A DNA stretch of 64,000 bases from Candidatus Leptofilum gracile (GTDB taxonomy: Bacteria; Chloroflexota; Anaerolineae; Promineifilales; Promineifilaceae), in assembly GCA_016713825.1 (NCBI GenBank), contig JADJOJ010000001.1, positions 372,001-436,000 on the forward strand, given 5' to 3'. Below, piece by piece: positions 1 to 8,974 of this stretch (positions are counted from its first letter, which is position 1; each line of letters begins with the position of its first letter). The translations under genes and the position numbers were made by a program. The notes beneath the pieces were generated by a model, which was not told where the DNA came from, did no database searches, and worked only from the letters and a program-made list of their open reading frames with translations.

Positions 1-280
1 TCAACGCCCACACGTACATCGTCATGGTTACGCGCAATGTGCTGGTAGACCGCGAAATCGTGCCGCAAATCATCCACTCCCCCGCGCCTTACATCGGCGT
101 CATGGGTAGCAGCCGCCGCTGGGCCGAAACGAAGCGCCTGCTGCTGGAAGATGGCCTTTCTGCCGAAGATTTGGCGCGCTTCCAGGCCCCATTGGTCTGG
201 AAATTGAAGCCGAAACGCCAGAAGAAATCGCCGTCAGCATCATGGCTGAAATTATTCGATATCGTCGTGCGACGAAGTAA
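1..280 (+). pseudogene. XdhC-family molybdenum hydroxylase maturation protein, C-terminal part, frameshifted
   Basis: This is the C-terminal Rossmann part of an XdhC/CoxI-type protein, which helps insert the molybdenum cofactor into xanthine dehydrogenase-like enzymes. The 5' end lies outside the window. Frame 3 reads NAHTYIVMVTRNV, then APYIGVMGSSRR and GLSAEDLARFQAP, all typical of the family. At about 183-188 the frame breaks. The continuation IGLEIEAETPEEIAVSIMAE is found in the next frame and ends at the TAA at 278-280. One extra C in the C-run (GCCCCC instead of GCCCC) restores the whole family C-terminus, so either a one-base deletion or a sequencing error is likely. It lies 86 bp upstream of the hydroxylase FAD subunit, which supports the assignment. 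Confidence 0.8.
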
Positions 281-297
281 TTGCGTCATTGGGGAGT

Positions 298-340
298 TGG
301 GTAATTCATCGGACAAATTACTCACGTACTGAATTACCCA
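298..340. repeat. Heptad-type inverted repeat between xdhC and the FAD subunit gene
   Basis: Perfect 11-bp arms at 298-308 and 330-340 (TGGGTAATTCA and its complement) surround a 21-nt loop. The arms belong to the GGTAATT-type heptad family also seen at 2189-2265 and 62576-62605. It could act as a transcript hairpin. Confidence 0.6.
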
Positions 341-366
341 CCCCCCCACAAAATTATACTTAGCTT

Positions 367-1290
367 ATGAACACTCATTTCCACCAAATTTCCCACTATG
401 AAACGCCCACAACGGTAACGGCCGTTCTCGACCTTTTGGCAAAATACGGCCGTCGCGCCCGCCTCGTGGCTGGCGGCACAGATTTGCTGCTAGAGCTGGA
501 GCGCGGCACCCGCACCGGGGTGGACATCTTAATCGACATCACCCGCATCCCTGGCCTGGCCGACATCACCGAAGACGATGACGGCACCCTTCACCTGGGG
601 CCGCTGGTGACGCATAATCAGGTCGTTGCTTCGCCGCTGCTGGTGCACAAGGCGCTGCCGCTGGCCCAGGCCTGCCTGGAGGTGGCCTCGCCGCAGCTGC
701 GCAACCGGGCCACCGTGGCGGGCAACCTCATCACCGCCAGCCCGGCCAACGACACCATCAGCCCCCTGCGCGCCCTGAATGCCAGCCTCACCCTGGCCTC
801 CGTGCGCGGCGAGCGGGTTGTCTCCCTGGCCGATTTTCACACGGGGGTGCGCAAAACGGTGCTGGAACCAGATGAAATGGTAACCGACATCAGCTTTGCC
901 GCGATGCCAGCGTCGGCGCGGGGCATTTATGTTAAGCTAGGGCTGCGGCGGGCGCAGGCCATTTCGGTGGTGCATCTGGCCTTCATCCTCGATTTTGCGG
1001 CAGATGGCACGGTGACTAGTGCGGCCATCACCCAGGGCAGCGTGGCGCCCACCATCATCCACACCCCTGGCGCGGAAGAATATTTGCTGGGCAAAACGCT
1101 TACCGATGAGGCGATTGCCCACGCCGCCAATCTGGCGGCCGCGGCCGCCACCCCCATTGACGATGTGCGCGGTCCGGCTGAGTACCGGCAGGAGATGGTG
1201 CGCGTGCTTACCCGACGGGGCCTTACTGCCCTACGCGACGGCACCGAGCGCAGCCAATGGCCGCACGATCCGGTGATGCTGTGGGGAAAC
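367..1290 (+). CDS. Molybdenum hydroxylase (xanthine dehydrogenase-like) FAD-binding subunit or domain
   Basis: FAD-binding medium subunit of the CoxM/XdhB family, which carries electrons from the iron-sulfur centres to the acceptor. The N-terminal FAD domain shows AGGTDLL at about residues 36-42, QLRNRATVAGNL near 115 and SPANDTISPLRAL near 130. The CO-dehydrogenase flavoprotein C-terminal domain follows, ending near RRGLTALRDGT. This frame stays open to 1737 only as nonsense Arg/His-rich sequence. The true continuation (2Fe-2S domain) is in the next frame without a start codon, so the two were probably one fused polypeptide broken by a one-base loss in the GGGG run at 1282-1286. It sits between xdhC and the Mo-binding subunit gene. 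Confidence 0.85.
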
Positions 1291-1804
1291 AAACGGCCGT
1301 TTCCCCACCGGCACCCAATTCAGCCACACCCACAACCCAGACACGCCTATCACCGCCACCGTCAACGGCAAGCAGATTACCGCCACGGGCGGCAACCACA
1401 AAACGCTGCTGCGCTGGCTGCGCGAAGAAGGGCTACTCACGGGCAGCAAAGAGGGCTGCGGCGAAGGGGAATGTGGGGCCTGCACCGTCATTCTAGACGG
1501 CATGGCGGTGATGTCTTGCCTGGTACCGGCACCACGCGCCCACGGGGCCAACATTGTGACCATCGAGGGATTGGCCAATGGGGACAACGGGGCTACCCTG
1601 CACCCTCTGCAGCAAGCCTTTGTGGAGACAGGTGCGGTGCAATGTGGCTTTTGCATCCCCGGATTTTTACTGGCCGGGGCGAAATTGTTGGAAGAACGGC
1701 CGTCACCCAGCCGCGAACAGATTTTACAAGCATTTAGCGGCAATCTGTGCCGCTGTACCGGCTACTACAAAATCATAGAAGCTGTGGAAAAAGCTGCAAA
1801 TTAG
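1291..1804 (+). CDS. Molybdenum hydroxylase 2Fe-2S subunit or domain (probably fused to the FAD domain)
   Basis: Small iron-sulfur subunit of the CoxS/XdhC-type hydroxylases. The N-terminal ferredoxin-like cluster site is GCGEGECGACTV followed by a fourth Cys in MSCLVPA. The C-terminal helical cluster site is QCGFCIPGF plus NLCRCTGYYK, so both 2Fe-2S clusters have all ligands. The frame is open from 1277 but has no ATG, GTG or TTG before the ferredoxin domain; the first ATG, at 1502, lies after the first cluster site and cannot be the true start. This points to a fusion with the preceding FAD domain interrupted by a frameshift. The gene ends 19 bp before a small membrane protein gene. Confidence 0.85.
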
Positions 1805-1823
1805 CATACGGAGGTAATTCCCC

Positions 1824-2177
1824 ATGCGCCTGGAAAAGAAAAATGAAGAAAAACTCGCCAAACGAAAAGGCTTGACCGGCAAAACAATCCTTCAAGTTAT
1901 CTATCTGTTGGTCACCGGCGGGTTGGCCTATTTGTTTGTCGAATACCTGTTTAGTCAGGGCATTCTTACGGTTGGCCTCTTCTATAACCAACTGTTGATT
2001 CCCCGTTCGGTGCCAGAACTTGGCCTGAAGTTGATTGTGGTTTTGGGCCTGGTGATAATCATGCAAATTTTCTTCTCATTAGGCTACATTATCGCCAGTC
2101 CAGAGGGGCGTCGTCGCACAGGGGATGCCTCCATGTACTCCCGCAACAAAGATCCGTTTGACGATCGTTTTAGTTAG
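1824..2177 (+). CDS. Small two-helix membrane protein in the hydroxylase operon, function unknown
   Basis: A 117-residue protein not matched to a named family. It starts with a strongly charged stretch (MRLEKKNEEKLAKRKG), then has hydrophobic segments at about residues 22-45 and 70-90 and a charged, probably cytoplasmic C-terminus. The start is supported by a GGAGG ribosome-binding site (ACGGAGGTAATTCCCC). It lies between the 2Fe-2S and molybdopterin subunit genes in the same direction, so it is probably co-transcribed and could tether or assist the enzyme at the membrane. That role is inference from position only. Confidence 0.75.
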   Translation: MRLEKKNEEKLAKRKGLTGKTILQVIYLLVTGGLAYLFVEYLFSQGILTVGLFYNQLLIPRSVPELGLKLIVVLGLVIIMQIFFSLGYIIASPEGRRRTGDASMYSRNKDPFDDRFS

Positions 2178-2185
2178 AAACGTAT

Positions 2186-2266
2186 GGTGTAATTGGGTGA
2201 TCAGGTCATTGAGTAGTTGTTCAAACAGCAATCTTAATTACCCAATCACCTGATTACCACCCACAA
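2186..2266. repeat. Heptad-type imperfect inverted repeat between hydroxylase genes
   Basis: GTAATTGGGTGATCAGGT near 2189-2206 faces AATTACCCAATCACCTGATTAC near 2236-2257, giving an imperfect stem-loop in the 103-bp gap before the Mo-binding subunit gene. The units are of the GGTAATT/GGTGATT type. Confidence 0.5.
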
Positions 2267-2280
2267 AATCGAGAATTAGC

Positions 2281-4530
2281 ATGTTGAAGTCCCAATCTGT
2301 TTACCGTATAGATGCACCCGGTAAAGTAACCGGTGAAACGATGTATGCTGGCGACATCACGCCAGACAATTTACTGCACGGCAAAGTTGTATTTAGCAAC
2401 CAACCCCATGCCCGCATGATCGCTATGGACACCTCAGCCGCCGAAGCTGTGCCGGGTGTGGTGGCCATCCTGACGGCCAAAGATGTGCCGATGAATGGGT
2501 ATGGCCTTAGTGGGCCAGACCAACCGGTGCTGGTGGGGTTGGGCAGCAGCAATCCCCACGCCGACATCAGCCGCTGGGAAGGGGATCATGTGGCCATTGT
2601 GATTGCCGAAACGGAAACGGCCGCTGCCCAAGCCCGCAGTCTCATCCAAATTGAATGGGAACAATTGCCCATCATCGGCAGCATGGAAGAGGCGCTAAAG
2701 GATGCGGTAATCATCCAGCCGTGGCACGGCAGCAACGTGCTGAAAAAGTACCAGATTCGCAAAGGCGATATGGCAGCCGGTTGGGATGAAGCAGACATCA
2801 TCCTGGAAAGCACCTACCACCTGCCCTACCAGGAGCACGCCTTTTTACAGCCCGAAGCAGGCATCGGCTACATCGACGACAAGGGGCGCGTGACGGTGGA
2901 AGTTGGCGGGCAGTGGGCGCATGAGGATCGGGAACAGGTGGCCCATTCGCTGGCTTTGCCAGAGGAGCAGGTGCGCATCATCTACCCGGCCATTGGCGGC
3001 GCGTTTGGCGGCAAAGAAGATATGTCTTTGCAAATTGTGCTGGGCCTGGCGGCCATGCGGCTGCACGAGCGGGGCATCAACCGCCCGGTACGCATCATCT
3101 GGACGCGGGAAGAGAGTATTTTTGGCCACCACAAGCGGCACCAGGCAACCGTTTACACCAAGTGGGGGGCGACAAAAGAGGGGAAGATTACGGCCGTTTC
3201 TGCCACCGTCCACATGGACAGCGGAGCCTACGCCTACACCAGCCCCAAAGTGTTGGGCAACTTCCACCTGATGGTCACCGGCCCGTATGAAATTCCCAAC
3301 GCCCACATCGACAGCTACGCCATCACCACCAACAACGTGCCCGGCGGGGCGTTCCGTGGCTTTGGCGGCCCGCAAGGCGCATTTGCTGCCGAAACGCAGA
3401 TGAACAAGCTGGCCGAGGCGCTGGGCATCAGTCCGGTGGACATTCGCCTGAAAAATGTGCTGCGCGAAGGCAGCCTGCTCACCGTGCAAACCCCACCTCC
3501 GCCCGGCATCAGCATGGCCGAGGTGGTAGAGCGGTGTGCCCAAGAAGCCGGTTGGAACAGTGAGCAGTATTCAGGAAACGGTGGTCAGTCTCCAATCTCC
3601 AATTTCCGATCTCCCTTTAACAGCATCCAATCGCTGCCGGGCAACCCGCAAACGTTGCGCAAGGGGCGGGGGATTGCCTGCTCGTTCAAGAACGTGGGTT
3701 TTTCATTTGGCGCACCTGAAAATTGCGAAGCAATCATCGAAATTCACGGCACGGCCGAAATTGAGCGCGTTGTCCTGCGCCACGCAGCGGCTGATGTTGG
3801 CCAGGGCACACATACTGCGCTCAAGCAAATGGCGGCCGCGGCCGTTGGTGTCGATATGAACCTGGTCGAATTAGATATGTCGGACACAGCCACCAGCAGA
3901 AACTCTGGTTCGGTATCGGCTTCGCGAATGACATTTATGGCTGGAAACGCAATTCGCGGCGCGGCCGAGGCAGCGCTAACTGCCTGGGCCAGCGAAGATC
4001 GTCCGGCCATCGGACACTATAAATACATCCCCCCTGGCACGGAACCGTATGATGCTGAAACGGGCGTATGTATGCCCAATTTTAGCTACGGCTACGTGGC
4101 CGAAGCGGTGGAGCTGACGGTAGACATCGAGACGGGGCATATTTACGTGGAAAAAGTGGTGTGCGCCAATGACGTGGGCAAGGCGATCAATCCGATGCTG
4201 ATTGAGGGACAAATTGAGGGGGCGGTGGTGCAGGCGCACGGGTATGCGTTGATGGAGAATTTGGTGGTGAAAGACGGCCGTATCCTCAACCCCTACCTCA
4301 GCCAATATCTCATCCCCGGCATCAAAGACGTGCCGGAGATTGTGCAGTCGGTCATCATGGAAGTGCCAGACCCCATCGGCCCGTGGGGCGCGCGCGGCAT
4401 GGCCGAGATGCCCTTCTTGCCGCTGGCCCCGGCGATTGTAGCGGCCGTTCACGATGCCACCGGCGTCTGGTTCGACGAAATCCCGCTTACCCCGTCGCGC
4501 GTAGTGGCTAAACTGCGCGAAAAAGATTAG
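2281..4530 (+). CDS. Xanthine dehydrogenase-like molybdopterin-binding catalytic subunit
   Basis: Large catalytic subunit (749 residues, normal for the CoxL/XdhA family) that binds the molybdenum-molybdopterin cofactor and hydroxylates N-heterocycles or aldehydes. Visible landmarks are GGAFGGKED near residue 239, PGGAFRGFGGPQ near 353, HAAADVGQGTHTALKQ near 500, and GPWGARGMAEMPFLPLAP near 699, whose Glu matches the conserved catalytic base. The substrate is not evident. GGAFRGFG is closer to xanthine/purine hydroxylases than to CO dehydrogenase, which has AYRCSFR. An unusual insertion near residues 425-450 (reading SPISNFRSPF) is encoded by heptad repeats at 3588-3615. It ends the hydroxylase gene run. 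Confidence 0.92.
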   Translation: MLKSQSVYRIDAPGKVTGETMYAGDITPDNLLHGKVVFSNQPHARMIAMDTSAAEAVPGVVAILTAKDVPMNGYGLSGPDQPVLVGLGSSNPHADISRWEGDHVAIVIAETETAAAQARSLIQIEWEQLPIIGSMEEALKDAVIIQPWHGSNVLKKYQIRKGDMAAGWDEADIILESTYHLPYQEHAFLQPEAGIGYIDDKGRVTVEVGGQWAHEDREQVAHSLALPEEQVRIIYPAIGGAFGGKEDMSLQIVLGLAAMRLHERGINRPVRIIWTREESIFGHHKRHQATVYTKWGATKEGKITAVSATVHMDSGAYAYTSPKVLGNFHLMVTGPYEIPNAHIDSYAITTNNVPGGAFRGFGGPQGAFAAETQMNKLAEALGISPVDIRLKNVLREGSLLTVQTPPPPGISMAEVVERCAQEAGWNSEQYSGNGGQSPISNFRSPFNSIQSLPGNPQTLRKGRGIACSFKNVGFSFGAPENCEAIIEIHGTAEIERVVLRHAAADVGQGTHTALKQMAAAAVGVDMNLVELDMSDTATSRNSGSVSASRMTFMAGNAIRGAAEAALTAWASEDRPAIGHYKYIPPGTEPYDAETGVCMPNFSYGYVAEAVELTVDIETGHIYVEKVVCANDVGKAINPMLIEGQIEGAVVQAHGYALMENLVVKDGRILNPYLSQYLIPGIKDVPEIVQSVIMEVPDPIGPWGARGMAEMPFLPLAPAIVAAVHDATGVWFDEIPLTPSRVVAKLREKD
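3556..3615. repeat. Heptanucleotide repeats inserted in frame in the Mo-binding subunit gene
   Basis: CAGTGAG/CAGTATT units at about 3559-3575 are followed by AGTCTCC, AATCTCC, AATTTCC, GATCTCC at 3587-3615. The second block is the complement of the ATTGGAG family found in yfhO and the yqeB-like gene. The open reading frame is kept. Confidence 0.7.
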
Positions 4531-4542
4531 GTTGTTAATTTG

Positions 4543-5226
4543 TTATGGGTATTCCACGATAAGTTGATATTTTGTTGTAGTGTTCTGCCCATTAGGTGTA
4601 TTTATATATACATAATACATTCCTGGGTCGGCATTTAAACGACTAATACTAAATGGAGGGGACGTGACATAAGCTAGTCTATTAGAGGTAGTTTGATAAA
4701 ATAATTGTAATTGTCCACCAACTCCTGTGTAATTCGTTAATCTAATTTCCACATCTTTGGTATCACATAAATAGAAGCTAAAGTAATCTTTAAGATCGTC
4801 TGGATAACCTTCATAAGTTACACTCGAACGAAGCAAGCCATTGCTTTCTGAATAAGAATCATTATCTTCTATTTCAAAGAGTTGAGGAAAGTATTTGATG
4901 GAACAAAAGTCATTGAAAATTACAGGGGAGAATGTCAACCACTCCTGATTAATATCTGGTGTTGCAGTGTTAATTGGAGTCACACTTGCCGTTGGGGAAG
5001 GAAGTAAAGTTGCTGTAGGAATAGGCGAAGGTGATTCAGTTGCTGTTGGTATCGGGGTCATTGTTGGACAGCCTTTACATTCGTGATTTGAAAGAGTTTT
5101 AAAAAATCCTAGATCGCCTGAATTTTCGAAAGGAACAACAGGCAAAAAGAAACTGATCCATGTATCTAGACCAATCACCAATATAAAAACTACTATTAGC
5201 AGCCTAATCTTTGCAAAAAATTTCAT
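4543..5226 (-). CDS. Secreted or membrane-anchored protein with a Thr-Pro stalk
   Basis: A 227-residue protein if it starts at MKFFAKIRLL (5226), which gives a clean N-terminal hydrophobic anchor (LLIVVFILVIGLDTWISFFL). A Pro/Thr/Ser-rich stalk follows at about residues 55-95 with repeated PTATESPSPIPTA-like units. The C-terminal part (FEIEDNDSYSESNG...YFSFYLCDTKDVEIRL...YYVYINTP) resembles the bacterial pre-peptidase C-terminal (PPC) beta-sandwich, used outside the cell. An upstream in-frame extension exists but would bury the signal anchor. It is the last gene of a minus-strand run with a lipoprotein and a receptor-like kinase. Confidence 0.7.
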   Translation of the reverse strand: MKFFAKIRLLIVVFILVIGLDTWISFFLPVVPFENSGDLGFFKTLSNHECKGCPTMTPIPTATESPSPIPTATLLPSPTASVTPINTATPDINQEWLTFSPVIFNDFCSIKYFPQLFEIEDNDSYSESNGLLRSSVTYEGYPDDLKDYFSFYLCDTKDVEIRLTNYTGVGGQLQLFYQTTSNRLAYVTSPPFSISRLNADPGMYYVYINTPNGQNTTTKYQLIVEYP

Positions 5227-5254
5227 TTTAGAAAAAGAAAAAACACTAAAATAA

Positions 5255-6241
5255 CTAGGGTGGTGCAGGCGTATCGGTCGGTGGTATTGGCTGAGGGGTT
5301 GGTGGATTAACAAAAGTGCAAAATCTACGAACTGGACTTGAACTAAGAATTGTAAAGCTATCTGGGAGCCAGCCACTGCCTTTTTCTACCCGAGAAACAA
5401 TTAAATCGACATTCCAAAAACAGCCGTTGTCACCGCTACAGTTAATTTGTTCGGTATACACGGCTATGGGGTCAGACACATTTTCAATCTCGTACCTTGG
5501 GCTTTTAATCCAGCTAACGCTATAAACTGGCGAGTTCTCGGCCCAAATGTTTAAGGCGAAATATTCGCCATTAACACCTTCTGTGGCATTTAACGGCCGT
5601 GTAGCCAACCATTGAAACACAGCGTTGGCGGACCCCACGCAGGTATCGTCTTTTGGTTCTTGCAATAAAATGGCAAAGGCGGGTACCGTTGGCGAAGGCG
5701 TCTGCGATGGCAGCGGGGTGGGCTGAGGTGTATGGGTAAAAGCGGCCGTTGGAACCAATGTGTGGGTAGCTGAAGGCTCAATTGTTGGGGTATCGGTAGC
5801 AACCCCAAGGCTGGTGGGGGTATTTGTAGGCTGGGCGGTATTGGTTGCCGCAGGTGTAAACGTTGGTGGATTGGCGACTGATATTTCTACGGTTTTGGAC
5901 TCAATAGCGCAGCCTTCATGTGCTGTCACAGCAACAGTTACCTCAATGACGCCCGCAACAGCAGGTGCTGTAAACTCTGTGATGCTTTCTTGCGGCGTAC
6001 TCAGCAAGCGCATATCAACGGTTGTCCATTGATATTGCCAACCAAAGACGGTTGGGGCAACCGCAAGCGAAATGGTTTCACCGGGCTCCACGTTTCTGTT
6101 GCCCTGTATTTCCAGAGAATCGGGGCAGCTTAAGCTTGTCATGGCCTGGGTTCGAGCGGGGCTAGCTGGGAGAGTCACACCGGTACAGGCTGCGAGCAGA
6201 AAAATCATTGTTATCCAAATTGCATACTTCTTTTGGTTCAT
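5255..6241 (-). CDS. Putative lipoprotein with Thr-Pro-rich linkers and beta-sandwich modules
   Basis: A 328-residue exported lipoprotein. The N-terminus MNQKKYAIWITMIFLLAACTG is a type II signal peptide with lipobox LAAC. Residues about 40-125 look like an Ig/PKD-type domain (NVEPGETISLAVAP...FGWQYQWTTVD). A long low-complexity linker (PTFTPAATNTAQPTNTPTS and similar) follows, then a globular module with conserved Trp/Cys residues and a second proline-rich tail at the very end. No enzymatic motif is visible. It lies 27 bp downstream of the kinase gene, so it may supply an extracellular partner of that kinase. Confidence 0.75.
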   Translation of the reverse strand: MNQKKYAIWITMIFLLAACTGVTLPASPARTQAMTSLSCPDSLEIQGNRNVEPGETISLAVAPTVFGWQYQWTTVDMRLLSTPQESITEFTAPAVAGVIEVTVAVTAHEGCAIESKTVEISVANPPTFTPAATNTAQPTNTPTSLGVATDTPTIEPSATHTLVPTAAFTHTPQPTPLPSQTPSPTVPAFAILLQEPKDDTCVGSANAVFQWLATRPLNATEGVNGEYFALNIWAENSPVYSVSWIKSPRYEIENVSDPIAVYTEQINCSGDNGCFWNVDLIVSRVEKGSGWLPDSFTILSSSPVRRFCTFVNPPTPQPIPPTDTPAPP

Positions 6242-6268
6242 GTTTTTGTTCCCTATGAGGTTTATTGG

Positions 6269-8974
6269 CTATGGCGTAAAGCTTACGTAATACTCGTAGG
6301 AAAGTGGCTGATTGTCATACGACAGCGTAACGACAATCGTATCCTCACTAACCGATGAATCTAACTTTTGGTAAACGGCCGTTCGAAAATCAACTGGCTG
6401 CGTACCTCCTGCATCTGCGCCCCACCTGACTTCAACAAGTTCATCCTCCGTTACGAATACCTCACAAGATGCTGATAACGTTTCGGTGGGCCAAAGCAAG
6501 GATAAATTCAGGGATTCGACGGCCGCAGGAATATCTCTCGTTTCACCCGGATCAATGATGTATGTGTCATTATCCTCATCGACCAGTTGCAGCTGCGGCA
6601 CGGCCGTTTCCAAACAATCAACCCCATCCGCCACAGTAAAACCAGGCTCCTCTGTATTACCACGCCAAGTTGGTAAATAGATAAGGACTACAGCGACGCC
6701 CACCGCAATCAGAAGAAGCAATGCCACCACAACTGCCCGGCGACGAGACCAGGCCGCCCACCGTGAACGACGCTCTTTTTTCTGCTTTTCAGTAATTTCC
6801 TGGCGAAGCGTAACGGCCGTTTCCAACTCAGCTACCGGTTCCAGCAACAACAACGCCCGATCATAGTCGCCATTGGCCATCGCCTCGTGCGCCTGCTGGA
6901 GATACCCCCCTATCGTCTCCGCCAGCTCACCCAACAAGGCATGCACATCCCGGTAATTTGGCTCCAGCGAATCAGCTTCGTCTAGCAACGTTTGCGCTTT
7001 CAGCCAATCCTCCTGCTGCAAAGCCATTCTGCCTTCACTGTAAAGCTGCTCTACCTTAATCTTGGCCTGCACCAGCTTCTGTAACGCTTGTTTTTCTGGT
7101 GTGTCCGAAGCCTGCGATAAAAAGTAATCGGCATCACGCCAACGATCCTTTTCAATGGCCCGGTGGCTTTGCTCCAGAACAATTTCGTCTTGCTTACGAC
7201 GTTCGGCCCGGGCCAGGGCGGCCACCACGGCCTGATTATTCGGCCGTATTTTGAGCGCCTGCTTATAGGCGGCAATCGCCTTGTCCCACTGCTTGATCTC
7301 GTAATTCTTTTCGCCCTCGTAGACAAAAGATGCAAAAGCATGATTCTGCCAAGCCTGCTGCAACGCCTGAACCAGCGCGGTGGCGCTGGCATACCGCAGC
7401 TCTGGCTCTTTCGCCAGAGCCTTAACAAAAATGGCGTCGAACTGATCCGGCAGCATGGGGGCAACGGCCGTAATTGGCGGGGGGGCTTCTTTCATAACCA
7501 GTTGCTGCATTTCTAGCGGATTGACATCCTCAAACGGCCGTTGCCCGGCCAACAGTTCATACAGCAACGCCGCAAATTGGTACACATCCGTTTGCGGCAC
7601 CAATGGTTGCAAATGCCACTGCTCGGGTGCCATGTACGGCAGGTAACCCAACGGCGCGGCTTGCTCCTGGGCAAATGTCGTCAATTCGGCAACGGCCGTC
7701 ATGTGGAAATCAGCCAGCAAGCAGTGGCCGTTTGCATTGATGAGTATATTGCCCATGTTAATGTCGCCATGCACCTGGCCATTGGCATGCAAAGCATCCA
7801 GCACCTCGGCCAAACTTTCCGCAATTTCGCAAACGCGGTTCACCGAAAATGCGCTTTCCTTGCGGAACCGATCGCGCAGCGACGCCCCTTCTACAAATTT
7901 CATCACAACAAACGGCCGTTCCTCATCCACATCCACCTCATACACTGGCACAAGGCCCGGATGGTTGGGCAACCGCAAAATCTGCGCCCGCTGCTGCAAG
8001 AACTCTTGCCGGTAACGATGGTTGGCCAGCAAAGGCTGCTTAAAAACCTTCAGCGCCACCAATCGTTCATCGATTAAATCCTGCGCCTGGTAGACGATAG
8101 CAAAACGGCCGTGTTGCAGCTCTTCCCGGATCTCGTACCGGCGCTTAACGCGGCGGGGACGCAGCAGATTGGCCATATCGTTTGCCAGCTCCAACGCACT
8201 GACGTATCGATCAGCCGGTGACTTGGCCATCGCCTTTTCCAGGATAGGTTGAATTTGTTGCGGCAATCGGGGATTAAGATCACAAGCGTGGGGAATACGG
8301 CCGTCCAGATGACGCTCCAACAACGTTTGATGGTCTGCCTCAGGAAACGGCCGTTGCCCCGTCAGCATCTCAAACAGCGTCACCCCCAGCTGGTAAATAT
8401 CCGTGTACGGCCCCACCGTCTCGCCGCGCCACTGCTCTGGAGCCATGTAAAAAGGTGACCCGCCATAAGATTGCGGCACAAAACCCGCTTCGATCTTGTC
8501 CAGATGGGCCGCCAGACCAAAATCAGCCAAAAAAACAGTGCCTTCTTCGTCCAACAAAATATTGGCAGGCTTGATATCCCGATGCACGATCTTTTCACTG
8601 TGGGCCCGATTCAGCGCTACCGCCAGCCGGTTCAAAATCAGGCTAGACTCGGCCAAAGGGATAGCTCCCTCACGCTCTAGCCGCTTGTTTAACACATCTG
8701 GCATCAGCCGCATCACCAGGTACAAATTTTGCGTGTTTTCATCCTGCCCAAAATCATGCACGGGCAAAATAGCCCGATGCTCCAACCCGGCAATGGTCTT
8801 GGCTTCTTCCAAAAAACGTTTGCGGAACCGCTCATCTTCAGAAAAATTTTTGCGAATAATTTTTAGGGCTACCAGGCGATCCATCTGAGGATCACGTGCC
8901 GCATAAACCTCGGCCATTCCCCCCTGGCCCATCACATTGACAATCTCATACCGGCCAAATTTCTGCAATGTCAT
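6269..8974 (-). CDS. Membrane Ser/Thr protein kinase with a second, degenerate kinase domain, TPRs and an extracellular tail
   Basis: A 901-residue Hanks-type kinase. Domain 1 (about residues 7-265) has a glycine loop GQGGMAEVYAA, VALKII lysine, VHRDIKPANILL and LADFGLA, all intact. Domain 2 (about 278-540) keeps VALKVF but has LQHGRFAIV for the loop, VHGDINMGN instead of HRD, and ADFHMTA instead of DFG, so it looks like a pseudokinase. TPR-like helices follow (YEGEKNYEIKQWDKAIAAYKQ...), then one membrane helix (AVVVALLLLIAVGVAVVLIYL, about 742-765) and an outside domain of about 135 residues. Other explanations for domain 2 are an unconventional active kinase. It heads a minus-strand run with two secreted proteins. 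Confidence 0.92.
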   Translation of the reverse strand: MTLQKFGRYEIVNVMGQGGMAEVYAARDPQMDRLVALKIIRKNFSEDERFRKRFLEEAKTIAGLEHRAILPVHDFGQDENTQNLYLVMRLMPDVLNKRLEREGAIPLAESSLILNRLAVALNRAHSEKIVHRDIKPANILLDEEGTVFLADFGLAAHLDKIEAGFVPQSYGGSPFYMAPEQWRGETVGPYTDIYQLGVTLFEMLTGQRPFPEADHQTLLERHLDGRIPHACDLNPRLPQQIQPILEKAMAKSPADRYVSALELANDMANLLRPRRVKRRYEIREELQHGRFAIVYQAQDLIDERLVALKVFKQPLLANHRYRQEFLQQRAQILRLPNHPGLVPVYEVDVDEERPFVVMKFVEGASLRDRFRKESAFSVNRVCEIAESLAEVLDALHANGQVHGDINMGNILINANGHCLLADFHMTAVAELTTFAQEQAAPLGYLPYMAPEQWHLQPLVPQTDVYQFAALLYELLAGQRPFEDVNPLEMQQLVMKEAPPPITAVAPMLPDQFDAIFVKALAKEPELRYASATALVQALQQAWQNHAFASFVYEGEKNYEIKQWDKAIAAYKQALKIRPNNQAVVAALARAERRKQDEIVLEQSHRAIEKDRWRDADYFLSQASDTPEKQALQKLVQAKIKVEQLYSEGRMALQQEDWLKAQTLLDEADSLEPNYRDVHALLGELAETIGGYLQQAHEAMANGDYDRALLLLEPVAELETAVTLRQEITEKQKKERRSRWAAWSRRRAVVVALLLLIAVGVAVVLIYLPTWRGNTEEPGFTVADGVDCLETAVPQLQLVDEDNDTYIIDPGETRDIPAAVESLNLSLLWPTETLSASCEVFVTEDELVEVRWGADAGGTQPVDFRTAVYQKLDSSVSEDTIVVTLSYDNQPLSYEYYVSFTP

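Noticed and set aside
1257..1496. Open frame within the FAD/2Fe-2S junction
   Set aside because: Low-complexity translation in a third frame; the conserved cluster residues lie in another frame.
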